Source: CAYRTV01 sp964505785 (lineage in GTDB: Bacteria > Acidobacteriota > Aminicenantia > Aminicenantales > Aminicenantaceae). From it: a DNA stretch of 48,898 bases. The notes under the pieces are model-generated. The model ran no database searches and was not told the origin of the DNA. It saw only the letters and a program-made list of their open reading frames with translations. Shown one piece after another: positions 34,565 through 43,683 of the stretch. Location: positions 1 to 48,898 of the forward strand of contig CAZDJZ010000018.1 of assembly GCA_964505785.1 (NCBI GenBank), given 5' to 3'. Positions within the stretch are counted from its first letter, which is position 1; each line of letters starts with the position of its first letter. A program made the translations under genes and the position numbers.

Positions 34565-37500
34565 TTAGTGCTCTACCGCCCGGTGAATCGCCGGGTCATT
34601 GGTGTTCGCATTGGCCGTGGCGCCGTACAGCATCACCATTCCTTCCCCTGCCGCCCAGGTTGCTCCCATCCATACATTGTCGTAAGAATAACTTGGATAA
34701 GGATATCCCGCATCACTGAAGGGATCAAAGGCTTTATATTCATAGGCGGAAAAGCTTTTGGAGAAATTTCCTATCAGGGATCCATCGCCTAGAAACAGAT
34801 CAAAGTTTACGGTCACAGTCTGTCCAGTGGGATTGAACGCGCCGACGGCCGTCCTGTAAGTATTGTCGCTGCTCAGGTTCTGGAGCATCATTCCCCTATT
34901 CTCTGAAACACAATTATCGGCATTGACATTCAAACCCTGGAAGGACTTAGAATAGTCTCCGTTTTTGGTGCGGGCGATGACCTGGATACGATGGTTTTCA
35001 TCCTGGGTCACAAATTCCAAGACTCCGGCCGTGCCGTAGTAGCTGAATCCGGAATCCAAGCCATCCAGCGCAGCCAGAATATTGCTTGATTTAACACTGC
35101 AGTTCCCGCCGCCGGTCCAGAGGGTAATAGGGCCGCGCCTGACACCAGTGCTGCTGTTGAAGTATACGGAAACCTGGCTCGAGCCGGTGAGGGAGGTGAT
35201 CTGAATCTCCGTCTGCCACTCCCCTCCGCCGGTGGCCGACGCCCAAAGGACTTCCGGAATAACCTGGTAATGGGAAGGAGAACTGTAATATATATCAGGA
35301 TTAAACTGAATCGCGGAATGAACGGCGGGGTCATTGGTATGGTTGTTGGCGGTTGCGCCGTAGCACATGATTTCCCCATCTCCAGAGACATGGTACATGT
35401 AGAAAAAGACATTGTTATTGGAATAAGTTGGGTAGGGTAATCCTGCTTCATCAAATGGAGAAAATGCCTGATAATCATGGGGAACAAATGTTTTGTTGAA
35501 AGGCGTTCCGATCAAGCTGCCGTTAGCATCGAGAAAGAGGAACTGAACTTCAACAGAATGGCTGGAAGGATTATACGCCCCAAATGCGGAGCGGTAATCA
35601 GCGTTGCTGACCAGGTTCTGGATCATCATCTCCCGGCCGGTGCCCAAAGTGTTGCTGTCATTGTAATTCAATCCCTGAAAGGTTTTGGAAAAATCCCCGT
35701 TGCTGGTACGCGCGGATACCTGGATCAAATCGCCGTCCTGGGTAGTGAATTCAACCGCACCGGCTTTGCCGAAGTAAGTGAAACCGCTGTCCGCATTTTC
35801 CAGGGTTTCGAGAATATTATCAAATTTGACACTTGTCAGAGCGCCCGGGCTGGTCCAAATGGTAAACGGCCCCCGGGCGTTTCCGCTACCGTAATAGAAT
35901 GTCGCATCCACCACCGCGCTTCCGGATAAATCTGTGATTTGCACTTCCGACTGCCAGGTGCCTCCATTGGCTGAGGGCGCCCATAAGGTTTCCGGGATAA
36001 TCTGAGAGGGAGAACCGCTGTTATAGGTCACATGGTTCTGTGTCGTAAAGCTCCACACACCTCCGCTGACCTGGAGACAGGAGCTTTTGGCCACCACTTC
36101 CCAGTAATGCTGGGTGCCGTAGTTCATGGGCGGAAGCGGGCATTCACTATTGGCAACATTCATCAGAAAGCCGGGCGGATTGGATGGGCCGAAATAGACG
36201 TCATAAGAAACCGCATGCTGGCAGTCATCCCAGTCCAAGCCGGCGTCAACGCTGACCCGGTAGGAGCCGTCATGGGGAGTGGGATTTTCCGGAGTTTCCG
36301 GCGTCCAGCAGGTATAGATCTGAATCGTGGCGGCCGTTGACCAGCCGGAAACAATTGAATTGTTGCTGGAACAGCGGGCTTGAGCCTTGACCTGGTAGTT
36401 CCCGGCCGCTGCCCACATATGGGAGGCGCTCGTGGAGGACGACCAGGTCGAATAATTGCCGTCGCCCCAGTCAAAGCGGTATTCGACGGAATGACCCTGG
36501 TCGCAGGTCGAACCGCTGGTGGAGAAGGAATAAGGCGTGTTGATAATGCCCTGCGCAGGACCGCTGGGTGTGTCGGGTGTCGAAACCGTATGCGATGACT
36601 GGGATTCCATCAGCGCCATAGCGGGGTCGCCGTAAAGATTGAAATCAAACAGATTCATCCACGGCGCTCCGCCCCATCCTGTTCCAGTTGGCGGAGTTGA
36701 GGGATCATAATAATTAGCGCCCATATCGCTCTTCACATCATAGAGGGCCTCGCCGGCGTTTTTGCTGTTGGATACCAGTTCCTCGCCGTAGTAATAGCCG
36801 ATACTGGCATTGTCGCAATAGTATTTCAAACCCGTATGCCAGGAGGTTATCGCGTACCAGCTCACCCGCGAGGCGCTGACCGTAGCCACGGCCCCCTGCC
36901 GCAGAAGCGCGGTGCCGAGATTATTGGTGTTCTCAGGGTAACCGTTATTGCAGGAACACTGGTAAAGGAACGCGGGATATGAATCATTAATAGAACTGGG
37001 GTCGGAATTATTGAAAAGATTAGCCCAGCCGCAGCCGTAATATCCCAAAGAAGTAGATGTGTCACTTCCGTGGCCCCACCACCACACCATGCCGTAATTG
37101 TTGCTGCTCCAGTGCGTTTTGACAGCATCAGCCACAAGTTCCTGATTGGAACTGTAACTGGAATCGGCGGCCGCGCAGAGGCTGCCCTGCTGATACATGG
37201 TGTAGCTGGAATAGCCGGCGGTGCTCAGGTAGTTTGATTTCATATTTTCCGCCAGGTAAGCGCCGTCCGTGGTACTATCGGAATAGCTCATCGGCAAAAG
37301 CGCCGACTTCCTCCAGCTGATGGAGGCCGGGCTGGCGGTGCCGAAGCTTATCATTTTGGATAAAATGGAATCCAGATTGCTGACCCCGGAATAGACCGGA
37401 ATCCGGCCCACATACAATTCATTGGCAAAATCCACGCCGCCGGTGCCGTCATCATCCGGCCATTCGCCGAAATAGCTGTTATCGTCAAGGTTCCAGTTGC

Positions 37501-38506
37501 CGGTTAAATCCGCATAAAAATAATCAGTCGGTGAGGTTTGATCCGAACTCTCACCGCTTCGAGGCCAGCACATTTTCATGGGTACGTTGCCAGTGGATGG
37601 ATTCGGATTTCCGATGAGCAGTACATATTCAATATTGTAGGTGGAATAATTATTGATCAGCCATTGCCGGATTTTTTCTGCAGTTCCGTTTGGAGACTGG
37701 CCGGTAAGGCCACTGTATTGGCTCTCTGTTACGATTAAAGGATTGAATCCTTTAGTGCTGAGATAAGACGTAAAATTGCTCAGCTGCGTGCTGGCGGATT
37801 GAATGGTGCTGGTGGTGATGATAACATAGTCATACGTAACCGATGGCCCTGCGGGTATGGAATCGGGTTTGTACCATGAGGCGGCTTCTTTATAATTATA
37901 AAGAATTTCGGCGGCGCGCTGATCCATGACGCTGTCCGCAAGAAGAGCATCCGGAACAATGGTACCGGCTGCAGGAGCATGGCTGACTTGAAAAGAAACA
38001 TCCGATACCTTCCGTAAAACTTTGGTAACCGGGTTGAATTGAAAAGGGCAGTATAAAATCCGGATATACCGCCATTTCCGCATCTGGGCCGTGCCGATGA
38101 CCTGCACAGGGGAAGCCGGGAAGAATTCATCCCGGGTATAGACATCCTCATAATCCTGAATTATCTGCTGCCCGTCGACCCAGGCCGCCATGGGCGGAGC
38201 CGGCAGGATGTCATAGATTCCCTGGTCAGCCTGGGTCCGGCTGACGACCTGAAGATTAAGAGATGAAAAATCAGCCTGGGGCGGCAGCGCGATATTATAG
38301 ATTTTAGCCGGGAGCTGCGGATACCCCGGAATGGGAAGTATTCCGAAATCTTCCATCACAATCATTTGTTGACCGGTCCCGGTATCATCGATTTGATGGC
38401 CGGGTGAAGTAAACCGGTAGGTTTGCGTATCCGCAAAAACAGTCATTTGCAGTAAACATAGGGAAATAAGTATAATTCCCAGCCGGATTTTCTTTGAATT
38501 GATCAT
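34565..38506 (-). CDS. Secreted gingipain-like C25 cysteine peptidase with PKD, Fn3 and duplicated C-terminal domains, 1313 residues
   Basis: A signal peptide (1-26) is followed by a gingipain-type propeptide (~30-210) and the C25 catalytic domain (~220-640). The catalytic His is H479 (VWWWGHGSDTS) and the Cys is in QCSCNNG (C517 or C519). The family motifs SPTDYFYADL and ELYVGRIPVYS are present. Then come a PKD-like domain (~645-735, FDWGDGNYSTW), an Fn3-like domain (~740-830) and two tandem ~237-residue domains (~838-1075 and ~1076-1313). No classical type IX sorting domain is visible at the end (DPAIHRAVEH). GGGAG precedes the ATG. Likely degrades extracellular protein or processes surface proteins. 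Confidence 0.9.
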   Translation of the reverse strand: MINSKKIRLGIILISLCLLQMTVFADTQTYRFTSPGHQIDDTGTGQQMIVMEDFGILPIPGYPQLPAKIYNIALPPQADFSSLNLQVVSRTQADQGIYDILPAPPMAAWVDGQQIIQDYEDVYTRDEFFPASPVQVIGTAQMRKWRYIRILYCPFQFNPVTKVLRKVSDVSFQVSHAPAAGTIVPDALLADSVMDQRAAEILYNYKEAASWYKPDSIPAGPSVTYDYVIITTSTIQSASTQLSNFTSYLSTKGFNPLIVTESQYSGLTGQSPNGTAEKIRQWLINNYSTYNIEYVLLIGNPNPSTGNVPMKMCWPRSGESSDQTSPTDYFYADLTGNWNLDDNSYFGEWPDDDGTGGVDFANELYVGRIPVYSGVSNLDSILSKMISFGTASPASISWRKSALLPMSYSDSTTDGAYLAENMKSNYLSTAGYSSYTMYQQGSLCAAADSSYSSNQELVADAVKTHWSSNNYGMVWWWGHGSDTSTSLGYYGCGWANLFNNSDPSSINDSYPAFLYQCSCNNGYPENTNNLGTALLRQGAVATVSASRVSWYAITSWHTGLKYYCDNASIGYYYGEELVSNSKNAGEALYDVKSDMGANYYDPSTPPTGTGWGGAPWMNLFDFNLYGDPAMALMESQSSHTVSTPDTPSGPAQGIINTPYSFSTSGSTCDQGHSVEYRFDWGDGNYSTWSSSTSASHMWAAAGNYQVKAQARCSSNNSIVSGWSTAATIQIYTCWTPETPENPTPHDGSYRVSVDAGLDWDDCQHAVSYDVYFGPSNPPGFLMNVANSECPLPPMNYGTQHYWEVVAKSSCLQVSGGVWSFTTQNHVTYNSGSPSQIIPETLWAPSANGGTWQSEVQITDLSGSAVVDATFYYGSGNARGPFTIWTSPGALTSVKFDNILETLENADSGFTYFGKAGAVEFTTQDGDLIQVSARTSNGDFSKTFQGLNYNDSNTLGTGREMMIQNLVSNADYRSAFGAYNPSSHSVEVQFLFLDANGSLIGTPFNKTFVPHDYQAFSPFDEAGLPYPTYSNNNVFFYMYHVSGDGEIMCYGATANNHTNDPAVHSAIQFNPDIYYSSPSHYQVIPEVLWASATGGGEWQTEIQITSLTGSSQVSVYFNSSTGVRRGPITLWTGGGNCSVKSSNILAALDGLDSGFSYYGTAGVLEFVTQDENHRIQVIARTKNGDYSKSFQGLNVNADNCVSENRGMMLQNLSSDNTYRTAVGAFNPTGQTVTVNFDLFLGDGSLIGNFSKSFSAYEYKAFDPFSDAGYPYPSYSYDNVWMGATWAAGEGMVMLYGATANANTNDPAIHRAVEH

Positions 38507-38874
38507 TTTCGCTCCCTTTTTTTCATTTCAGTGCTTATAAAATTGGCCGCCAAGTCATTGCTTACGGCCGCAGGCCGCTTACAATCTTAGACGGCTTCGC
38601 CCAATGAATCGGGACCGTCTCCTCTTCGTGCCGGCGACGTCTAAGATTCCGGCGCCGCTTCGCTCCTCGGAATAACATGAGGATCATTTCCATTTGCCGC
38701 GGGCGGCGAAGCCGCTTTAAGCCATTTCATTGACTATATAACAAATGCAATATTTATGCCAATTATTTCTCATTTTTCCAGGGGAATTTATTTAAAAATA
38801 TAAATATCTGTGTGCGGATATAATACAAATGAGGTGAAATTGAAATTTCGTGTGTGGATTTGTGACAAAAAAAA
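38507..38874. repeat. Gap upstream of the C25 gene: decayed family I copy and AT-rich sequence
   Basis: Bases 38570-38680 hold inverse palindrome arms (CGGCCGCAGGCCGCTTACAA with CTTAGACGGC, then GTCTAAGATTCCGGCGCCGC to GGAATAACATG). The rest to 38866 is AT-rich with no ORF. A run of eight A's at 38867-38874 abuts the tRNA; on the tRNA strand it reads as T's and may terminate it. Confidence 0.55.
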
Positions 38875-38949
38875 TACCCCTGGCCGGACTCGAACCGGCG
38901 ACACATGGATTAGGAATCCATTGCTCTGTCCATACTGAGCTACAGGGGT
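38875..38949 (-). tRNA. tRNA-Arg (anticodon CCT)
   Basis: A complete cloverleaf reads on the minus strand. The acceptor is ACCCCTG / CAGGGGT with discriminator A, the D stem is GCTC / GAGC, and the anticodon arm is ATGGA-TTCCTAA-TCCAT. The T arm is GCCGG-TTCGAGT-CCGGC. Loop positions 34-36 are CCT, so it reads AGG codons. CCA is not encoded; a T run follows directly. Length is 75 bases. Confidence 0.95.
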
Positions 38950-38966
38950 ATTCAGATGGCTTTGCT

Positions 38967-38996
38967 ATTTTACAATAGATTTATTGTAAATCTCAA
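38967..38996 (-). promoter_or_regulatory. Candidate tRNA-Arg promoter with an internal palindrome
   Basis: On the minus strand TTGAGA (38996-38991), 18 bases, then TAAAAT (38972-38967), 17 bases before the tRNA 5' end. The spacer holds a perfect inverted repeat, TTTACAATA-GATT-TATTGTAAA (38969-38990), which could be an operator. Confidence 0.5.
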
Positions 38997-39131
38997 CCGA
39001 CGACTCAATGTCATCGCCAAGCCGCCTAGTGGCGATGGGGACCTTAGACTGCTTCGTGACAAAATGCCGGTGAATCGTAAATCGTGAATCGTGAATCGTG
39101 AATCGTGAATCGTGAATCGTGAATGGATGAA
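38997..39131. repeat. GTGAATC heptamer array and one palindrome arm
   Basis: Bases 39009-39058 resemble a family I arm (CAATGTCATCGCCAAGCCGC then CCTTAGACTGCTTCG). Bases 39073-39125 are about seven tandem heptamers GTGAATC/GTAAATC. Similar heptamers occur at 13033-13062. Confidence 0.75.
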
Positions 39132-39295
39132 AAACCTGTCTCATTCACGGGCCGAGATTGCCGCAAATTTCAATTTGCGGCGAGGAAGTCGTGGTACTTC
39201 ACGTTCTGTATGAACTTTTAATAAAAACAATGTTAATCTCTTATAAAAAAGAAATGGCAAAAACATCGCAATTTTTTTATGAATGGGCCAGGTCA
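39132..39295 (+). mobile_element. Family II element, internally deleted copy
   Basis: The left end (AACCTGTCTCATTCACGGGC) and the ATCGCAATTTTTTTATGAAT right half match the 260-bp element. About 100 bases of the centre are missing, including the CAGGGCAT stem. The right end reads GAATGGGCCAGGTCA, whose last three bases are, on the other strand, the TGA stop of the MscS gene. Confidence 0.75.
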
Positions 39296-40759
39296 GCTAA
39301 AGAAGCTCTTTAATCGCGCAAGAATAGACATCTTATCCGTGCTTTTTTTGATTTCGGCATCAGAGAGCTCACGGATCTTTTCCAGATTTTCTTTATTTGC
39401 CTGATTTCTGCGGCTGATAATCTCAGCAACGGCATCCGCGAGCGGCGGCTGTTTCCGCAGCAGTCCGGCAAATGCTTCTTTACTGATCTCAATCAATTGA
39501 GTCTCCACTTCCGCCCGTCCGGTAGCCGTGCGCGGCATGCCGGTAAAAAGCGACATTTCTCCGAAAAGACGGTAAGGCTCAACTGTAAATTCCGTTGTTA
39601 ATTCCTTACCGCTTTCTGTTGTTTGAATAGCTCCTTTAACCCGTCCGGACGCAACAATAAAACAGGTGTCGCCTTGCTCTCCCTGCCGGAATATGACTTC
39701 TCCGGGAGCGAACTGCAGCATCCGTAATTCCCGGGAAAAATCCCGCAGCGTTTTCTCAGAGACCAGCAGTCCGTCATCTTCACTTTCTTTCAAAAAATTG
39801 GATTGCTTCAGCACAGAGAAAATCCGGCTTGCTTCCCCTTCCTGTATTGTTGTCTCCGGCGGTTTCGCTGTCCTCAGGACTTCCTGCATCTTATCGTTCA
39901 GGGGAATAGGAATTTCGATTCCGGACCGCTGGAACCTGTACCAGATATTCCGGCCCACCTCAGCCATAATAGTATATTTTTCAGCAAAATCGGTGATCCA
40001 GAATTTGAGCGCATACTTGACGCCAAAATCCTCAAAGGCCAAAAGATGAGCTTCCGGCTGCGGCCGCTCCAAAACAGCGGGACAATCGCGGGCCGCTCGC
40101 GTTAATGCATTAAAAACAGCCGTCGGCGGCGCGGAAAAACTCACCCGCAGCGGAATGAATAAAGCGGTACTGCGGCTGGGATATGAAAAATTAGTCAGAT
40201 TATTAGCGGCTATCATTTTATTCGGCACCACGATCACATTGGAATAGCGGTCGATAATCCGGGTTTCCCTCCAATTAACATCTACAACCACTCCTTCCCT
40301 TTCCTCAACTTGAATCCAGTCGCCTTTATTGAAAGATTTAATAAAATGCAGGGATAATCCGGAAATAATATTCTGCAGAAGATCCTGAAAAGCTAAACCC
40401 AGAATCATGGTCAGCAGGGCGGATGTGGCTAAAAACGGCGTGATGCTGACATTCAGGATAAGCTGCAGGACAACAAACAAAGTGACCAAGTACAGAATGC
40501 CCAGAATCACCGTATGCAGCAGCCTGGGAACGGGGAAACGGCGGCTGCGTCTGTGATACCAGCTCTGAAAAAACGCGTCCAGAAGCCGCAAAACAAGAAA
40601 TACGGCAAAAAAAACCAAGCCCGCGTCCAACCAGCGGTGCACCCGCGGCTGAGCAACAATGTTTTCCCTGAACAAAGGGGTTTTTAAAAGGAGTAAAATA
40701 ATCAGGCTGGCTGCCGGAAAAAGCAAGCGGGTAAAAAAGATACGGCCGGTTGACTTCAT
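39293..40759 (-). CDS. MscS-type mechanosensitive channel with C-terminal cyclic-nucleotide-binding domain, 488 residues
   Basis: Four hydrophobic segments (about 11-25, 46-62, 84-105, 110-135) lead to the MscS pore and beta domain (ILGLAFQDLLQNIISGLSLH, then GDWIQVEEREGVVVDVNWRE and VPNKMIAANNLTNFSYP). The last ~150 residues form a cNMP-binding domain, with FAPGEVIFRQGEQGD and the phosphate-binding cassette FGEMSLFTGMPRTATGRA, which keeps the Glu and Arg needed for cAMP/cGMP. It probably conducts ions when cyclic nucleotide binds or tension rises. Its start overlaps the stop of the hydrolase gene by four bases. The TGA stop lies in a family II end. Confidence 0.93.
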   Translation of the reverse strand: MKSTGRIFFTRLLFPAASLIILLLLKTPLFRENIVAQPRVHRWLDAGLVFFAVFLVLRLLDAFFQSWYHRRSRRFPVPRLLHTVILGILYLVTLFVVLQLILNVSITPFLATSALLTMILGLAFQDLLQNIISGLSLHFIKSFNKGDWIQVEEREGVVVDVNWRETRIIDRYSNVIVVPNKMIAANNLTNFSYPSRSTALFIPLRVSFSAPPTAVFNALTRAARDCPAVLERPQPEAHLLAFEDFGVKYALKFWITDFAEKYTIMAEVGRNIWYRFQRSGIEIPIPLNDKMQEVLRTAKPPETTIQEGEASRIFSVLKQSNFLKESEDDGLLVSEKTLRDFSRELRMLQFAPGEVIFRQGEQGDTCFIVASGRVKGAIQTTESGKELTTEFTVEPYRLFGEMSLFTGMPRTATGRAEVETQLIEISKEAFAGLLRKQPPLADAVAEIISRRNQANKENLEKIRELSDAEIKKSTDKMSILARLKSFFS

Positions 40760-41589
40760 GAATAACTTTCTCCTGCGATTTTTTCATCCGGAATAAATAC
40801 AGCGGGAAATTCCATCCGGGCCCGGTTAAGAATAAAATCCAATTCCTGATCGGAATAATCCGGATTCAAATGCCCCAGATAAAGCTCTTTGACTCCGGCG
40901 TTTTTCGCCAGCTCCACGGCTGTTTCCCAAGTGCTGTGCCCCCATCCGGCTTTATCTTCATAGTCAATCGGGGAATACATGGCATCAAATAAAAGCATAT
41001 CCGCTCCGCAGCAGAACTTGGGCAATTCCTCTCCTAAATCACCTGGAGAATACTCTGCGTCGGTTGCGCTTATTATTATTCGCTCACCGGATTGAAACCG
41101 GTATCCCAGACACCCCTGCGGATGCCTTAAGGGAAGGCTGGAAACATCCAGATTACTCACTCTGAAATTCTCCTCTCCCACCTGGTGAAAGGTTTTGTGA
41201 GATCCGGTATCCAAAAAATCCACAGGGAAAAACCGCCCCCGCATGAGGGCTGACAGGTAATCAATGGTTTCTTCCTGGCTCAGCGGAGAATAAAAGTCAA
41301 TAAAAACGCCGGGATGATATAGAGGAGCAAAATAAGGGAGCCCGATCAAGTGGTCCAGGTGAAAATGAGTTAAGATAATATGAATCCGGCTGGATTTGGG
41401 ATTGATTTCCTTCAGAAGTTTATGCCCTAGATTGATAATTCCAGTCCCGGCGTCTACTATAACCGGGGAGGAGGAATCAGAGATCACTTGGGTGCAGATT
41501 GTATTGCCGCCGTATTTCATGCCTTCTTTTTTTGACAGAGGCGCCGTCCCGCGGACTCCCCAAAAAATAAAATTAAGTTTGTCTTCCAT
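40756..41589 (-). CDS. Metallo-beta-lactamase-fold hydrolase, 277 residues
   Basis: The metal site is complete in its first part: H75-x-H77-x-D79-H80 (LTHFHLDHLIG), followed by ATDAEYSPGD and GHLNPDYSD. The opening GVRGTAPLSKKEGMKYGGNT is typical of MBL proteins related to cyclic-nucleotide phosphodiesterases and to phosphoryl/nucleic-acid hydrolases. Being translationally coupled to an MscS-cNMP channel and 12 bases after a cyclase gene, it could break down the cyclic nucleotide; this is inference. AGGGGAG precedes the ATG. Confidence 0.85.
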   Translation of the reverse strand: MEDKLNFIFWGVRGTAPLSKKEGMKYGGNTICTQVISDSSSPVIVDAGTGIINLGHKLLKEINPKSSRIHIILTHFHLDHLIGLPYFAPLYHPGVFIDFYSPLSQEETIDYLSALMRGRFFPVDFLDTGSHKTFHQVGEENFRVSNLDVSSLPLRHPQGCLGYRFQSGERIIISATDAEYSPGDLGEELPKFCCGADMLLFDAMYSPIDYEDKAGWGHSTWETAVELAKNAGVKELYLGHLNPDYSDQELDFILNRARMEFPAVFIPDEKIAGESYS

Positions 41590-41601
41590 TTCTCCCCTGG
41601 T

Positions 41602-43683
41602 TCATTTAGCCTTCAACTCAAACACTCCGTCCCAGTCATCCGGGGGCGGATTCCTTTTAAGTCTCTGAACGCGTTGAAGGTATAAAACGGCAGCCGCATC
41701 ATTCGGCAGAGCCTGAAAGGCATCCTCTGCCTGAGTCCACTTTCTATTACGGTAAAAATCCAGCGCTTCTTCAAAAAGTTCCATTTCCCGTTTTGTCCGG
41801 ACATTGACCTCATTCCTTATCCCTATAAGTTCATAAACCCGTATAGGCCGGGATTTTCCCACAACTTTTATTATATCGATTTCTCTGGTCAGTATTTTTT
41901 CCTTAACCTGTGTTTGAGTTTTTTCACCGATCAGCGTAGAAATTCCATACGCTTTGCAGGCGCCTTCCAAGCGTGAGGCTAAATTGATGGTATCACCCAT
42001 AGCCGTGTAGTCAAAACGGGTTTGAGAGCCCATATTTCCAACTACGGCCGGGCCGGAATTAATTCCGATCCGGGCCGTGATATTATGGCCGAATGTTTCC
42101 GCAAATTCGGGTCTAAGCTCCTCAAGTCTTTTTTGGCATGCAAGCGCCGACCGGCACGCAAGCAGAGCATGGTCGGGCTGGTCCAGCGGAGCATTCCAAA
42201 AAGCTATGATCGCATCTCCTTCATATTTATCAAGAGTTCCGCCCGATGCCAGGATAATGTCACTCATCTCAGAAAGATAGCGGTTGAGCATCCGCACAAG
42301 TTCTTCCGGGCTCAGCCCTTCGGAAATGGATGTAAAACCGGCGACGTCCGAAAAAAACGAAGAAACCTCACGCTGCTCCCCCCCCAGTTTCAACAGGCCG
42401 GGATCCGCCATAATGCGTTCAATCACATGTCCGCTGAGGTAATGATTGAACACCTGGCGGATAAATTTTTTCTGTCTGCCCTCCACCCGGTAATTTATGA
42501 AAACAGCCATAGTGAATGCTAGAGCCGCTGCAAAAAGCGGAGCCGTAAAATCCAGCCACATACCCGAAAAAAAAGCCCAGACAGCCGCTCCGGCCGGAAT
42601 CAGCAGCCCGGTCAGCACCAAGGCACCTAATGTCCACAGCCGGGACAACAGCGCAGCACCCACACTGATACCAAAAGAAAGCAGAAGCATAAACAAGGCG
42701 GACAAGAGAAAAGGTGCGCGTTTAACGGCATCTTCGTTTAGAAGATTATCCAGAGCCGCGGCTTGAATCTCTACTCCAGGAAAAACCGGAGAGAAAGGTG
42801 TCGGTCTCAAATCCAAAATCCCGGGGGCATTTGCCCCGACTAAAACAATTTTATTTTCGAATGATTCAGGAGGAATTTGCGGTGTCCCGCCCGCCTGAGC
42901 CCGGGCATAGGAATCAATGACACCGGCAGCGGAATAACGCGTGTAAACACCGGAAGGGCCATGATACCGAATGATCATGCGTCCGTTTTTATCCAGCGGA
43001 TGCCGGTTAAACCCAAGCTCTCCGGTAAGGTATTCATTGAGAGCTAAAGGAAGGGAAGGATAGATTGAATCCTTCCAGGAAACAAGGAGAGGCAGTCTTC
43101 GGAAAATCCCGTCATCATCCGGGGGAGCCTGAACATTGCCAAGCCCCCGGACCGCTTGTATATATACATTCAAAGGCGCCGTTACAGAGGTGGCCGGCAT
43201 GGCCGCTTTCCCGGGATTGAGTTCCAAACGGACCTTGAACCGGGCCGGTATTTCTTCGCCGGCGTTACTGTTTTCCCTCCGGCCGAAATGAAGAGGTAAA
43301 AAAACACCGTCTTTATCCCGCATGCTTGCAGCCAAAGCCAGGTCATCCTCCGCGCCCCAAACCGAATCTTCCGAAAATATCAAGTCAAAAAAAACCGTCC
43401 GGGCTCCCCCGTCACGGCAAAATTCGATGATGGGGATGTACATCTGCCGGGGCCAGGGCCAGGATATCCCCTGCTGCTCCGAAAAAACGTCCAAACTGGT
43501 TTGGTCGATAAGAATAAGAACAATGTCCTCATCCGCATCCGCCGGATTAGAAAGCAGGCGCAGTCTTAAATCCCAGCTTTTCCATTCCAGGAGCTGAAAA
43601 GCCCCGGAAATCCACAGGCCCAAGGTCAACCCAAAGACCGCCAGGCCTGATATACAGCCCCGAAGCCACTTTTTTTTTAACAT
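41602..43683 (-). CDS. CHASE2-domain adenylate cyclase (class III), 693 residues
   Basis: An N-terminal membrane helix, an extracytoplasmic CHASE2 sensor domain (~35-315, DEDIVLILIDQTSLDVF, ARTVFFDLIFSE, GVEIQAAALDNLL), three transmembrane helices (~325-395) and a class III cyclase domain (~440-620). Metal-binding D446 (FFSDVAGFTS) and D490 (YEGDAIIAFW), adenine-selecting K486 and D558, and transition-state N567 and R571 are all present, so it should make cAMP. The C-terminal ~60 residues are TPR-like (FEEALDFYRNRKWTQAEDAF). No standard ribosome-binding site is seen; an AGG ten bases upstream lies inside a family II terminus. Confidence 0.94.
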   Translation of the reverse strand: MLKKKWLRGCISGLAVFGLTLGLWISGAFQLLEWKSWDLRLRLLSNPADADEDIVLILIDQTSLDVFSEQQGISWPWPRQMYIPIIEFCRDGGARTVFFDLIFSEDSVWGAEDDLALAASMRDKDGVFLPLHFGRRENSNAGEEIPARFKVRLELNPGKAAMPATSVTAPLNVYIQAVRGLGNVQAPPDDDGIFRRLPLLVSWKDSIYPSLPLALNEYLTGELGFNRHPLDKNGRMIIRYHGPSGVYTRYSAAGVIDSYARAQAGGTPQIPPESFENKIVLVGANAPGILDLRPTPFSPVFPGVEIQAAALDNLLNEDAVKRAPFLLSALFMLLLSFGISVGAALLSRLWTLGALVLTGLLIPAGAAVWAFFSGMWLDFTAPLFAAALAFTMAVFINYRVEGRQKKFIRQVFNHYLSGHVIERIMADPGLLKLGGEQREVSSFFSDVAGFTSISEGLSPEELVRMLNRYLSEMSDIILASGGTLDKYEGDAIIAFWNAPLDQPDHALLACRSALACQKRLEELRPEFAETFGHNITARIGINSGPAVVGNMGSQTRFDYTAMGDTINLASRLEGACKAYGISTLIGEKTQTQVKEKILTREIDIIKVVGKSRPIRVYELIGIRNEVNVRTKREMELFEEALDFYRNRKWTQAEDAFQALPNDAAAVLYLQRVQRLKRNPPPDDWDGVFELKAK

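Noticed and set aside
34565..34700. Type IX secretion C-terminal sorting domain on the C25 peptidase.
   Set aside because: The protein ends in the second copy of the ~237-residue domain (DPAIHRAVEH) without the expected short beta-sandwich signal motifs.
38875..39295. tRNA-Arg as an integration site for a mobile island.
   Set aside because: No integrase and no duplicated tRNA 3' end is seen; the neighbouring element is a small TA-type MITE.
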